Source: Anaerolineaceae bacterium UBA2260 (lineage in GTDB: Bacteria > Chloroflexota > Anaerolineae > Anaerolineales > Anaerolineaceae). From it: a stretch of DNA of 15,277 nucleotides. Each line of letters opens with the position of its first letter. The stretch's first letter is position 1. Where the stretch lies: positions 1 through 15,277 of the forward strand of contig DDXM01000001.1 in assembly GCA_002347485.1 (NCBI GenBank), given 5' to 3'. Below the pieces are notes generated by a model, which worked only from the letters and a program-made list of their open reading frames with translations, was not told the origin of the DNA and searched no databases. A program made the translations under genes and the position numbers. This document shows positions 7,793 to 15,055 of the stretch, piece after piece.

Positions 7793-8938
7793 ATGACACC
7801 AGAAATGACCAATCAGACACCCAAAACCTGCCCCACCTGCGGTACGCGATTAAGCGAAAACGCTACCCGCTGCCTGGTTTGCGGACGCACTTTCAGCACC
7901 TCGACCAAAAAAGAGGAAGTTACCCCTGTTCAAAACCCAAAGCTGCCTGAACTCAAGATCAGCCTTCCAGCTGCCATCGGTCTGATCGTGTTGGTGCTGG
8001 GCCTCGGTGCGGCGCTGATCTTTGTGATTTTGCAGACCACCGGTCGCGTCACCACCCCAACGGTTACCCCCACCAGCTCAAGCACCCCGACCCTTACGTT
8101 GACGCCTACAATGACCCTGGAGCCCACTCTCGGTCCTACCGAAACCCCTGTTCCACCGCAGGAATACGTGGTTCGCGATGGCGACCTGTGCAGTTCGATC
8201 GCCCTCATGTACGGCGTTTCCATACAAAGCATCGCCAACTTGAATAACCTTCCACCAGATTGTGGTACGCTTTACGTCGGTACTCGTCTGTTGATCCCAT
8301 GGCCTACCTCGACACCCACGCCGTTACCCACCGCCACACTCAGCGCTGCAGAAGCGACGCAGCAGGCATGCGGCACCCTTTCCTACCAGGTCACTGAGAG
8401 CGACACGCTCAGCTCTATTTCTGCCAATTACAACATCAGCATTGAAACGATCAAGAATTGGAACAGCTTGTCGAGCGATATTATTTGGCCGGGCATGTTC
8501 CTCAACCTGCCGCTCTGTGAGCGAATGCCCACGCAAGGGCCGACCCCCACAGCCACGCTTCTTCCACCTTACCAGGCCGCCAGCCTCTTGCTGCCAGCCG
8601 ATGGCGCAGTTTTCACGGACGTCAACGCCACCATCGTCCTTCAATGGTCGTCCGTTGGCACACTGTTCCCAACCGAAGCGTACGCGGTGACGATCGAGGA
8701 TGTGACCGCCGGCGATAAGCGCATTGTGCAGTACACCACGGACACAAAATTCACGGTACCCACCAGCATGCGACCACTGGACAACACATTCCACATCTAC
8801 CGGTGGACTGTGGTTGCGGTACGCCAGAGCGGCACTACGGATGATGGACAACCTGAGTACACTGTGCATGGCACGGTCAGTACTGCGCGCGTATTCGGTT
8901 GGTCCGGTACGGGCGGAGCCACCACACCAACGCCGTAG
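7793..8938 (+). CDS. zinc-ribbon, single-pass membrane protein with two LysM domains
   Basis: A protein of 381 aa likely anchored in the membrane and binding peptidoglycan outside. In order it shows a short zinc ribbon (C13, C16, C27, C30), one hydrophobic membrane segment (about 57-80), a Thr/Pro/Ser-rich linker (about 84-122), LysM 1 (about 124-169), a second TP-rich linker, LysM 2 (about 197-241), and a C-terminal beta-rich domain (about 260-370) that looks like an extracellular Ig/fibronectin-like fold. The zinc ribbon should be cytoplasmic and the LysM part outside. Cysteine pairs at 133/157 and 193/242 flank or lie within the LysM units and could form disulfides. The ATG at 7793 is the first in frame; ATG 7805 is an alternative, and neither has an SD. 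TP-rich linkers are common in Anaerolineae surface proteins (from memory). The exact role is unknown. Confidence 0.85.
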   Translation: MTPEMTNQTPKTCPTCGTRLSENATRCLVCGRTFSTSTKKEEVTPVQNPKLPELKISLPAAIGLIVLVLGLGAALIFVILQTTGRVTTPTVTPTSSSTPTLTLTPTMTLEPTLGPTETPVPPQEYVVRDGDLCSSIALMYGVSIQSIANLNNLPPDCGTLYVGTRLLIPWPTSTPTPLPTATLSAAEATQQACGTLSYQVTESDTLSSISANYNISIETIKNWNSLSSDIIWPGMFLNLPLCERMPTQGPTPTATLLPPYQAASLLLPADGAVFTDVNATIVLQWSSVGTLFPTEAYAVTIEDVTAGDKRIVQYTTDTKFTVPTSMRPLDNTFHIYRWTVVAVRQSGTTDDGQPEYTVHGTVSTARVFGWSGTGGATTPTP

Positions 8939-8954
8939 AAATATTTCTCAAACC

Positions 8955-8990
8955 AAAACCACCCTCGGTCAGTAAAACGAGGGTGGTTTT
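8955..8990. terminator. bidirectional Rho-independent terminator
   Basis: A perfect 13-bp stem (8955-8967 with 8978-8990) encloses a 10-base loop. Its outer ends are AAAA on one side and TTTT on the other, so it has a U-tract in both directions. It lies between the convergent LysM gene (ends 8938) and trxB (ends 9005) and probably stops transcription of both. Confidence 0.9.
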
Positions 8991-9004
8991 AAATCGATGC
9001 GTTC

Positions 9005-9940
9005 CTAGCCTTCGAGTTTTTCCAGGTAGCGGGTCGCCGCGATTGCCGCGGTCGCTCCCATCCCGGCGGAGATTACTACTTGTTTGTAATCTCCATCCGC
9101 TGCTTCTCCGCAGGCAAACACACCCTCGACGCTGGTCTGCATGTGGGAATCCACGCGCAAATATCCGCGCTCGTCAAATTCCAATTGACCCTTGTACATT
9201 TCATTATTCGGGGTGTGGCCAATGAACACAAACACGCCGTCAGTAAGCACATCGCTTTGCTCGCCAGTCTTCACGTTTTCGACCAGCACTGACGTCACTT
9301 TATCTTCTCCCCTTATCTCCTTGACCACGGAATCCCAGATAAAATGGATCTTGGCATTCTCTCGTGCGCGATTCTGTAGGATGGCCCCAGCCCGCAACTC
9401 GTCGCGCCGGTGAACGATTGTCACCTTGGTCGCGTAACGAGTAAGGAAGATGGCTTCCTCAAGAGCGCTATCTCCACCGCCGACCACGATGACTTCCCTG
9501 TCCTTGAAGAACCAGCCATCGCATGTGGCGCAGTACGAAACCCCACGCCCGGTAAGTTCTGTTTCACCTGGAACATTCAGGTGTACCGAACTGGCTCCGG
9601 TCGCGATGATGATCGATTTTGCCAGGATTTCGCCGTTGTACGTTTTCACCCTGAAAGGCTGGGCGGAGAAATCCACGCTCACGGCTGAATCGAATTCAAC
9701 GCGCGCGCCAAACCGTTCCGCCTGTTTTTGGAACAGGTCGCCCAGTTCCGTGCCGCCCACGCCCTCCGGAAAGCCGGGGTAATTCTCGATCGTAAAGGTC
9801 AGCGCTGCCTGCCCACCCGGCTGCATACCCGTAAGCACGAGCGGATTCAACTCGCCACGCGCAGCGTAAAGCGCAGCCGAAAGACCAGCCGGTCCCGCTC
9901 CTAAGATCAACACGGATTCAATGTTTTGTTCATTACTCAT
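9005..9940 (-). CDS. trxB: thioredoxin reductase (NADPH, FAD)
   Basis: A cytoplasmic flavoenzyme that passes electrons from NADPH through FAD and a redox-active disulfide to thioredoxin. The 311 aa match the low-molecular-weight bacterial type. Visible features are the FAD-binding GAGPAG (14-19), the redox pair in CATC (C137, C140) followed by DG, the NADPH-binding GGGDSA (154-159) with HRRDELRA (177-184) for the 2'-phosphate, and the second FAD motif near the C-terminus. In that last motif the usual GD is GE (G278-E279) with a Cys just before it. AAGGTGA, 5 bases before the ATG, is a strong ribosome binding site. The gene begins 9 bases after the aminotransferase stop codon, so the two are very likely co-transcribed. 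Transcription ends at the hairpin at 8955-8990. Confidence 0.95.
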   Translation of the reverse strand: MSNEQNIESVLILGAGPAGLSAALYAARGELNPLVLTGMQPGGQAALTFTIENYPGFPEGVGGTELGDLFQKQAERFGARVEFDSAVSVDFSAQPFRVKTYNGEILAKSIIIATGASSVHLNVPGETELTGRGVSYCATCDGWFFKDREVIVVGGGDSALEEAIFLTRYATKVTIVHRRDELRAGAILQNRARENAKIHFIWDSVVKEIRGEDKVTSVLVENVKTGEQSDVLTDGVFVFIGHTPNNEMYKGQLEFDERGYLRVDSHMQTSVEGVFACGEAADGDYKQVVISAGMGATAAIAATRYLEKLEG

Positions 9941-9949
9941 AAAGTCACC

Positions 9950-11299
9950 TTATTTCATTATAAATTTATCGGTAATCGCAAGCGCTTCATTGATCACTTT
10001 CAAGCCCTGTGCCAGTTGATCCTCGGAAATGATCAGTGGAGGAATGATCAGAATGATATTCCAATGGGTGTAGGCGAATACGCCATGGTCCAACAAATAC
10101 TTTTTCACTTCATTCATTTCCGGGCTTGAACTGCCGTAAGGCGCCATAGGTTCCCGGGTTTCACGATTCTTGACCACTTCGATTGCCGCGAACAAGCCGA
10201 TCGACCGCACATCACCCACTGACGGGTGCTCAGCAGCCATTTCCTTCAGGATCCCGGAGAGATACGCACCTGTCTTGCGGGCTTTCTCCACCAATCCATC
10301 CTGTTGCATCACGTCAATGACCGCGATAGCCGCAGCCAAGGAAATCGGATGACCATTGTAGGTCAATCCGCCTTCGTACACCCGGTCATCGAAAGTCGCA
10401 GCGATCTCAGGTTTCATCGCTACCGCGCCAAGCGGCGCGTAACCAGAGGTCAACCCCTTCGCCATGGTCATGATATCCGGCTTTACACCCCAGTGATCGA
10501 TAGCGAACCACTCCCCGGTGCGGCCAAACCCGGCCATCACCTCATCCGCGATCAATACGATGCCATGCCGGTCGCAGATCTCCCGCACCCCCTGCAGGTA
10601 TCCCGCTGGAGGAATGATGACACCATTCGTACCGGTAACTGTTTCCAGCAGGATGGCCGCAATCGTGTGCGCGCCTTCGAACTGGATGATCTCCTCCAGG
10701 TGCGCCAGGTAATCGGCGCTGAGCCTTTCGTCGCTGACATCCGGAATAGCGCGGTGAAAAGCCGAGCGGTACTGGAACGGATCAAGGAAATGCACCACTC
10801 CCGGCATGACGGTCGGTTCCCAGGCCAGGCGGCGCGGGTCACCGGTCAATGCGATCGCGCCGTAGGTTGCCCCGTGATAGGAGCGGTAGCGGGTCAGGAT
10901 CTTGCTCTTGCCCGTAAAAGCGCGGGCTAATTTAACCGCGTTCTCGTTGGCATCCGCCCCGCCAGAGGTGTACAGAAATTTTGTCAGCCCTTGCGGAACG
11001 ACCTGGCTTAATTTTTCGCCCAGCATCGCGCGTGGTTTGGTGGCAAAACCCGGACCAGCAAAAGGCAGTTCGCGTGCCTGGTCAATAATCGCGTTAACGA
11101 CCCGTTCGTCTCCATGGCCGATATTGACGCACATCACCATCGAATTCAAGTCGAGGTAGCGTTTCTCGTGAATATCCCAAAAATAAACGCCTTTTGCGTT
11201 CTTGATCGGGATGGGACTCACCCGCGATTGAGCAGACCAGGTCCAAAAGTTGTGTTTGAGAGCCAGCGGTAAAATCTCAGAATCCGGAATATCGATCAT
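9950..11299 (-). CDS. class III pyridoxal-phosphate aminotransferase
   Basis: A PLP enzyme that moves an amino group from an amine or omega-amino acid to a keto acid, usually pyruvate or 2-oxoglutarate. Fold-type I class III motifs are clear: SGGADANENAVK around residues 112-123 for the cofactor phosphate, YHGAT (141-145) stacking on the ring, E219 in LLET, ADEV with D252, the Schiff-base lysine K281 in AKGLTSGYAPLG, and LTYNGHP, which contacts the phosphate of the partner subunit. At 449 aa it has normal length. The LTYNGHP element and overall layout recall taurine- or omega-amino-acid:pyruvate aminotransferases, but the substrate cannot be read from the sequence. An SD-like GAGGGA stands 3 bases before the ATG with AGGAG just upstream. 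It is the first gene of an operon with trxB; no metabolic link between them is evident. Confidence 0.9.
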   Translation of the reverse strand: MIDIPDSEILPLALKHNFWTWSAQSRVSPIPIKNAKGVYFWDIHEKRYLDLNSMVMCVNIGHGDERVVNAIIDQARELPFAGPGFATKPRAMLGEKLSQVVPQGLTKFLYTSGGADANENAVKLARAFTGKSKILTRYRSYHGATYGAIALTGDPRRLAWEPTVMPGVVHFLDPFQYRSAFHRAIPDVSDERLSADYLAHLEEIIQFEGAHTIAAILLETVTGTNGVIIPPAGYLQGVREICDRHGIVLIADEVMAGFGRTGEWFAIDHWGVKPDIMTMAKGLTSGYAPLGAVAMKPEIAATFDDRVYEGGLTYNGHPISLAAAIAVIDVMQQDGLVEKARKTGAYLSGILKEMAAEHPSVGDVRSIGLFAAIEVVKNRETREPMAPYGSSSPEMNEVKKYLLDHGVFAYTHWNIILIIPPLIISEDQLAQGLKVINEALAITDKFIMK

Positions 11300-11331
11300 C
11301 TTCCCTCGCTCCTCTTGTTTGTACGACCTTC

Positions 11332-11361
11332 ATTATCCTATCACAATCCCGCTTTCGTGAA
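11332..11361 (-). promoter_or_regulatory. probable promoter of the aminotransferase-trxB operon
   Basis: On the minus strand GATAAT (11337-11332) matches the -10 consensus at 5 of 6 positions. TTCACG (11361-11356) is a weak -35 at 18 bases. Predicted transcription starts near 11325, leaving a leader of about 25 bases that contains the SD-like AGGAG and GAGGGA. Confidence 0.35.
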
Positions 11362-11386
11362 ATAAGAAATGTATCAGAATTAAACT

Positions 11387-11414
11387 AAAAGACAGGTGGA
11401 TGGTTCCGCCTGTC
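11387..11414 (-). terminator. Rho-independent terminator of the CapA-cyclase operon
   Basis: A 10-bp stem (11391-11400 with 11405-11414, one G-T wobble) and a 4-base loop are followed on the minus strand by TTTT and further T-rich sequence. It lies 17 bases after the cyclase stop codon and upstream of the aminotransferase promoter, so it separates the two minus-strand operons. Confidence 0.8.
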
Positions 11415-11430
11415 TTGATAACCCTTCAGC

Positions 11431-12066
11431 CTACTCCTCAATCAGGATCACGCGCGCTGGTGCGCCGTCTGTGTGTTTCAATTTCAATGGCAGACAATAG
11501 AGCGTGTACTCCCCTGGTTTTACGCCTGAAAGATCAAGTCCTTCGATAATGACCATTTTGGCTGCGAGCAGGATCTCGTGCGTGGGACGGCTGCGCTTAA
11601 AGGGCGCGACAGAGAGGTAATCGATCCCCACCAATTGAATCCCCTTTTCCACTAACAATTTCGAGGCATCAGCGTCGATCCCGACAAATCCCTCCTGAAA
11701 ATCCTGAATACCGGTTGCCCAATAATCAGAATTGCGTGTTTTGAACAACACGCGCTTTACACCATCCGCGAGCCCGATTGATTCCACCACCTCGCGGGTG
11801 ACCTCCCCGATCTGTCCATCCAACTCCACGACCACGACCTTGCCGATCAATAGTTCCAGGAGCAGATTTTCAACCGTATCTCCGGTGCTCAAAAAATGAA
11901 ACGGCGCATCAACGTGAGTGCCGGTGTGCACACTCATCTCAAGGTGAGACACATTTGCGTTAGCCCCGTCCTCAATTTTCTTGTCTCGCTGCAGTACAAA
12001 AGCCGTTTCACCCGGCCAAACCGTCATCCCTTCTTCCATCATAAGTGTTATGTCATGTATTTTCAT
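11431..12066 (-). CDS. cyclase / kynurenine-formamidase-type metal hydrolase (PF04199)
   Basis: A member of the metal-dependent cyclase superfamily, which includes kynurenine formamidase (KynB), isatin hydrolase and polyketide-related cyclases. The metal-binding signature HTGTHVDAPFHF is intact at residues 47-58 (H47, H51, D53, H57 as ligands or catalytic groups), with the conserved W17-P18 near the N-terminus, GIDYLS (about 157) and a late glutamate in IIEGLDL. The 211 aa equal the usual KynB length. No signal peptide is seen, so it should be cytoplasmic. No other tryptophan-degradation gene is nearby, which weakens a specific KynB call. The ATG overlaps the CapA gene stop in an ATGA, so translation is probably coupled to it. 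The substrate is unknown. Confidence 0.87.
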   Translation of the reverse strand: MKIHDITLMMEEGMTVWPGETAFVLQRDKKIEDGANANVSHLEMSVHTGTHVDAPFHFLSTGDTVENLLLELLIGKVVVVELDGQIGEVTREVVESIGLADGVKRVLFKTRNSDYWATGIQDFQEGFVGIDADASKLLVEKGIQLVGIDYLSVAPFKRSRPTHEILLAAKMVIIEGLDLSGVKPGEYTLYCLPLKLKHTDGAPARVILIEE

Positions 12067-13745
12067 TCTTCCCTCGTTTTGCTGGCTGTGAAAATTTCAT
12101 CCAGGAATTGCGCGCGCTGCTCTTCATCCATCGGCGTCGGTTGCGACCAATCCATCAGCACCGCGGTCAACAATTCCGTGTTGATATATTGTCCATCATA
12201 AATGATATGGCGGTCAATGAACTCGTCGCGATTTGGATCCCACATCTGGTCAAAAAGGAAATTGCCCAACCCGTAATGGATCAAGCTGCTGCCCATGAAT
12301 TCAAACCCCATGGGGTAGTGCGCTTGGGATCCCTGGACGATATCCGCGCCAGCCTCAGCCATTGCGCGAAAATCATTGCTGATCTGTTCACCGAACATCC
12401 TTACCACTGCCGCGCCATCCTGCTGACTGAGCTCTTCGTGCTGAAAAGTGACAATTACCGTGTAGCCCTCGCTTTTGAGCTCCCGGATCGTTTGATCGAG
12501 ATAGTCAAAATCACAAAGCGCGGCTCCCACGCGATCCTCATTCGCCCACACGGAAGCGGGACCAACGACGTTACAACCGATAAAAGCAATACGGTTTCCA
12601 TTATGTTCAATGAGAACCGGTTTGTGCGCTTCCTGTGCATTCTCGCCCGCCGCGTAGAAATACCAACCCTTATCTTTGTATAACTGCAGCGTGTAGAGCA
12701 GACTCTCATCCAGGTAATCCTTGATGTGATTGCCGGTCAACTCCACCACGTTGATCCCGATATTCTCCAGCACCTCGATCATGTCTGGACTGGTGCAGAA
12801 TACCAGGCTGGCGGTATACGGATCGGGGGATGGGCAGTCTTCGTAAAAAGGACTTTCGTTGCTGACATGCCGCAAATCAGCTGAAAGAAACCAGTCCTTT
12901 ACCAGCGCAACCGGGTATTCCATATCATTGATCGTGACCTTGTACGCCAGTCCGCGGGTGATGGCCGTCGTGCCGCTCATCACCACAACTGTCATTTTGG
13001 AATCCTCGCGGTTGCTGGCAGGTATGGCGATAGAAATACCTGAGACGAATTCCTCAGCGCTTGTTAAATCTTCCCCATAAGCTACCAGGTTAAAGGAAAC
13101 CACCAGCGGGTATTGTTCACGATTAAATGGTCGATCCAGTGGGCTCAAACCCTCGATCTTTAGTACCTTCCATTGCGGAGCGATATCCTCAAACGGGATG
13201 ATCGCGAGCGCTGAAGGTGAAGCCTTGACAAGGTCCAGAAGCCCGGCCGATTTACCAATTTTTACATTCTCCCTGGGCTGTCCCCAAACGCTGCCCAGTA
13301 ACTCCCGGGTCTTCTTCGTGACGTAGATATTGCGATCCGAATCATCCCCAGTACTTCCATGCCAAAGCTGCGATAAAGTCTCAAAACTGATTTCATCTTC
13401 CACCGTGAAGAATGGCACGACTACCGCGTAAACCAGGTCAAAGGTCGCCAGGGCATTTTCATCGGTCTTGCCTAGTGACGGGATGAAAGAATAATCCGCA
13501 TTTGTGGTGTTATCGACCAGCGAAACCCCTTCCAATGCACCAACGATATCTACCCATTCCTTTGGTGTGTGTTCATCCAGAAATAGGTTAACTAATTCAG
13601 TAGAGGGAGCTTGACTTTCTATAAGTTCCGGTTGAAATGGCGTGGCCGTGAAATTCATTTGTGCCACCGGGGGAACCGTACAAGCGGTGATCGCGAGGAC
13701 CAAGTGCACAGAAAATATGGTGAACAACCTGCCAGCAAGTTTCAA
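12063..13745 (-). CDS. lipoprotein fusing a periplasmic-binding-like domain to a CapA-type domain
   Basis: A predicted exported lipoprotein. With the start at TTG 13745 (560 aa) the signal begins MKLAGRLF and ends in the lipobox ITAC (C22). That TTG has GGAGA 7 bases upstream; an earlier in-frame TTG at 13766 lacks an SD. Residues about 40-245 resemble the phosphate-binding-protein (PBP-like) fold: a segment like the VVP..-F-(S/T)-.-(E/L)-L..-(L/I)-.-.G of PstS proteins near 105-130, and IIPFEDIAP near 182-190. Residues about 250-530 are a CapA/PGA_cap metallophosphatase-like domain with N296-E297, N339-H340, H436 and H476 (in GSQAH). The usual first Asp (GD) is replaced by GTT (258-260). Proteins of this family act in poly-gamma-glutamate capsule formation, but no PGA synthase gene is here, so the function is open. 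It is co-transcribed with the cyclase. Confidence 0.82.
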   Translation of the reverse strand: MKLAGRLFTIFSVHLVLAITACTVPPVAQMNFTATPFQPELIESQAPSTELVNLFLDEHTPKEWVDIVGALEGVSLVDNTTNADYSFIPSLGKTDENALATFDLVYAVVVPFFTVEDEISFETLSQLWHGSTGDDSDRNIYVTKKTRELLGSVWGQPRENVKIGKSAGLLDLVKASPSALAIIPFEDIAPQWKVLKIEGLSPLDRPFNREQYPLVVSFNLVAYGEDLTSAEEFVSGISIAIPASNREDSKMTVVVMSGTTAITRGLAYKVTINDMEYPVALVKDWFLSADLRHVSNESPFYEDCPSPDPYTASLVFCTSPDMIEVLENIGINVVELTGNHIKDYLDESLLYTLQLYKDKGWYFYAAGENAQEAHKPVLIEHNGNRIAFIGCNVVGPASVWANEDRVGAALCDFDYLDQTIRELKSEGYTVIVTFQHEELSQQDGAAVVRMFGEQISNDFRAMAEAGADIVQGSQAHYPMGFEFMGSSLIHYGLGNFLFDQMWDPNRDEFIDRHIIYDGQYINTELLTAVLMDWSQPTPMDEEQRAQFLDEIFTASKTREE

Positions 13746-13752
13746 TCGATCT

Positions 13753-13757
13753 TCTCC
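13753..13757 (-). promoter_or_regulatory. Shine-Dalgarno site that decides the CapA lipoprotein start
   Basis: GGAGA read on the minus strand ends 7 bases before the TTG at 13745-13743. The alternative TTG at 13766 has no such site and would add seven charged or polar residues before the signal peptide. Confidence 0.55.
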
Positions 13758-13777
13758 GAAATCCAAGGTACGTGTGA

Positions 13778-13806
13778 ATTATAAGTCAGCTTAAGCTGCC
13801 TGTAAA
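13778..13806 (-). promoter_or_regulatory. strong sigma-70-type promoter of the CapA-cyclase operon
   Basis: On the minus strand TTTACA (13806-13801, 5 of 6 consensus) is followed after exactly 17 bases by a perfect TATAAT (13783-13778). Transcription would start near 13771, giving a leader of about 26 bases to the TTG at 13745. This is the best promoter match in the window. Confidence 0.75.
13787..13798. promoter_or_regulatory. 12-bp perfect palindrome inside the CapA promoter spacer (operator candidate)
   Basis: CAGCTTAAGCTG is a perfect inverted repeat placed between the -35 and -10 boxes of the CapA promoter. A dimeric regulator bound there would block or remodel RNA polymerase binding. 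No regulator gene is visible nearby, and a single 12-bp palindrome can also arise by chance. Confidence 0.35.
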
Positions 13807-13842
13807 ACCACGAATCTGATAGTTCCTGATAGCGACGCAAGT

Positions 13843-13871
13843 TATAATGACCATAGATTAATAATTGAGGT
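13843..13871 (+). promoter_or_regulatory. -10 box and ribosome binding site of the thiolase gene
   Basis: A perfect TATAAT lies at 13843-13848, with only a poor -35 match near 13820. Transcription would start near 13855. GAGG (13867-13870) stands 5 bases before the ATG as a Shine-Dalgarno site. This promoter is back-to-back with that of the CapA operon. Confidence 0.55.
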
Positions 13872-13875
13872 ACTT

Positions 13876-15036
13876 ATGAGACAAGTAGCCGTCATCGGGA
13901 TTGGTCAGACAAAAGTAGATGAACATTGGGATAAATCCTTGAGAGATCTTGCTGGTGATGCCGCACTGGCTGCCCTGGCTGACTCCGGATTGCAACAGGT
14001 GGACGCTGTGTATGTGGGCAACATGATGTCAGGCTCAGCCAATCGCCAGCAGCATTTAGGCGCATATATCGCCGATTGGATCGGGATGCGCGGCGCAGAG
14101 ACATTTCGCGCTGAAGCCGCTTGCAGCTCAGGCGCAGCGAGCTTCCGCACCGCGGTGATGGCTGTCGCTTCTGGGGCGGTTGAGAGCGCGCTGGCCGTCG
14201 GGGTGGAAAAGATGACGGATTCCCCCATTGGCGAGATCACCGCGCAACTCGCGACCGCTGCCGATGCGGAATGGGAAGCCGGCCAGGGTTTATCCTTCGT
14301 TTCGCTGAACGCATTATTAATGCGCCGGTATATGCACGAACACGGCTGGCAAAAAGAACATTTCGCTCCATTTTCAGTGAATGCACATGCCAATGCCATG
14401 CACAATCCATTCGCGCGTTTTCACGAGCGGATCGACGTCGAAAAGTACATGAAAGCTTCCATGGTCAACGATCCGATCAATCTAATGGACGCTTCTCCGA
14501 TCGGGGACGGCGCTGCCGCGGCGATCGTGATCCCATTGGACCAGGCAAGCCGGGTGAATGGGCATTCCCCGGTGCTGGTGGCTGCCTCCTGTGCGGCAAC
14601 CGATTCGATCGCAGTACACCACCGTAAGGATCCGCTGTTTCTTCAAGCAGCTTACGCGTCCGGTAAAAAAGCGTACGACCAATCTGGACTCACCCCTGCG
14701 GACATTAACGTTTTTGAACTGCATGATGCCTTCTCGATCATGGCAGCCTTGTCACTGGAAGCCAACGGTTTTGCAGAACGCGGTCAGGGTCCCCGCCTGG
14801 CGCTGGATGGGGAGATCCAGTTAACCGGTAGGATTCCCATTGCCACACGCGGCGGTCTGAAAGCCCGTGGTCATCCGGTCGGCGCGACGGGGATGTACCA
14901 GATCGTGGAAGTGGTGCAGCAGCTGCGCGGCGAAGCTGCCGGCACGCAGCTGGAAAACGTGCGCGTGGGTATGAGCCAGAACATCGGTGGCAGCGGCTCA
15001 AATATCATCACCCACATTTTCAAACAGGTCAAATAA
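13876..15036 (+). CDS. archaeal-type (SCP2-like) thiolase, acetyl-CoA acetyltransferase family
   Basis: A thiolase-fold enzyme expected to join or cleave acyl-CoA thioesters, for example acetoacetyl-CoA from two acetyl-CoA. The nucleophile is C83 in AEAACSSGAASF, with H283 in ELHDAF and H333 in GHPVGATG. The second catalytic Cys of classical thiolases, near the C-terminus, is absent: the corresponding segment is QNIGGSG (368-374). That pattern and the 386-aa length fit the archaeal/SCP2-like thiolase group, which in archaea pairs with HMG-CoA synthase through a DUF35 OB-fold protein. No such partner is visible within the window. The gene has its own promoter and SD and is followed by a hairpin. 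It could also be a lipid-carrier-type thiolase-like protein with different chemistry. Confidence 0.88.
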   Translation: MRQVAVIGIGQTKVDEHWDKSLRDLAGDAALAALADSGLQQVDAVYVGNMMSGSANRQQHLGAYIADWIGMRGAETFRAEAACSSGAASFRTAVMAVASGAVESALAVGVEKMTDSPIGEITAQLATAADAEWEAGQGLSFVSLNALLMRRYMHEHGWQKEHFAPFSVNAHANAMHNPFARFHERIDVEKYMKASMVNDPINLMDASPIGDGAAAAIVIPLDQASRVNGHSPVLVAASCAATDSIAVHHRKDPLFLQAAYASGKKAYDQSGLTPADINVFELHDAFSIMAALSLEANGFAERGQGPRLALDGEIQLTGRIPIATRGGLKARGHPVGATGMYQIVEVVQQLRGEAAGTQLENVRVGMSQNIGGSGSNIITHIFKQVK

Positions 15037-15055
15037 CAAGTGAACGCCTAAACCA

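Noticed and set aside
8046..8160. Repetitive ACC/CCC-rich tract that looked like a DNA repeat
   Set aside because: It simply encodes the Thr/Pro linker of the LysM protein; no regular unit length or spacer pattern as in CRISPR or tandem repeats.
8324..8869. Antisense ORF of 181 codons inside the LysM gene
   Set aside because: The product is rich in Arg, His, Gly and Cys without any domain pattern; the opposite strand encodes clear LysM units.
10226..10930. Plus-strand ORF of 234 codons opposite the aminotransferase
   Set aside because: It overlaps the well-supported PLP-enzyme gene; the composition looks like a shadow, and there is no promoter or SD.
12045..12683. Plus-strand ORF of 212 codons opposite the CapA gene
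   Set aside because: It is fully antisense to conserved CapA motifs such as GSQAH and has no domain signature of its own.
13905..14405. Antisense ORF of 166 codons opposite the thiolase
   Set aside because: It covers the thiolase active-site region in the wrong frame; the sequence is low-complexity Ala/Ser and explained by codon shadowing.
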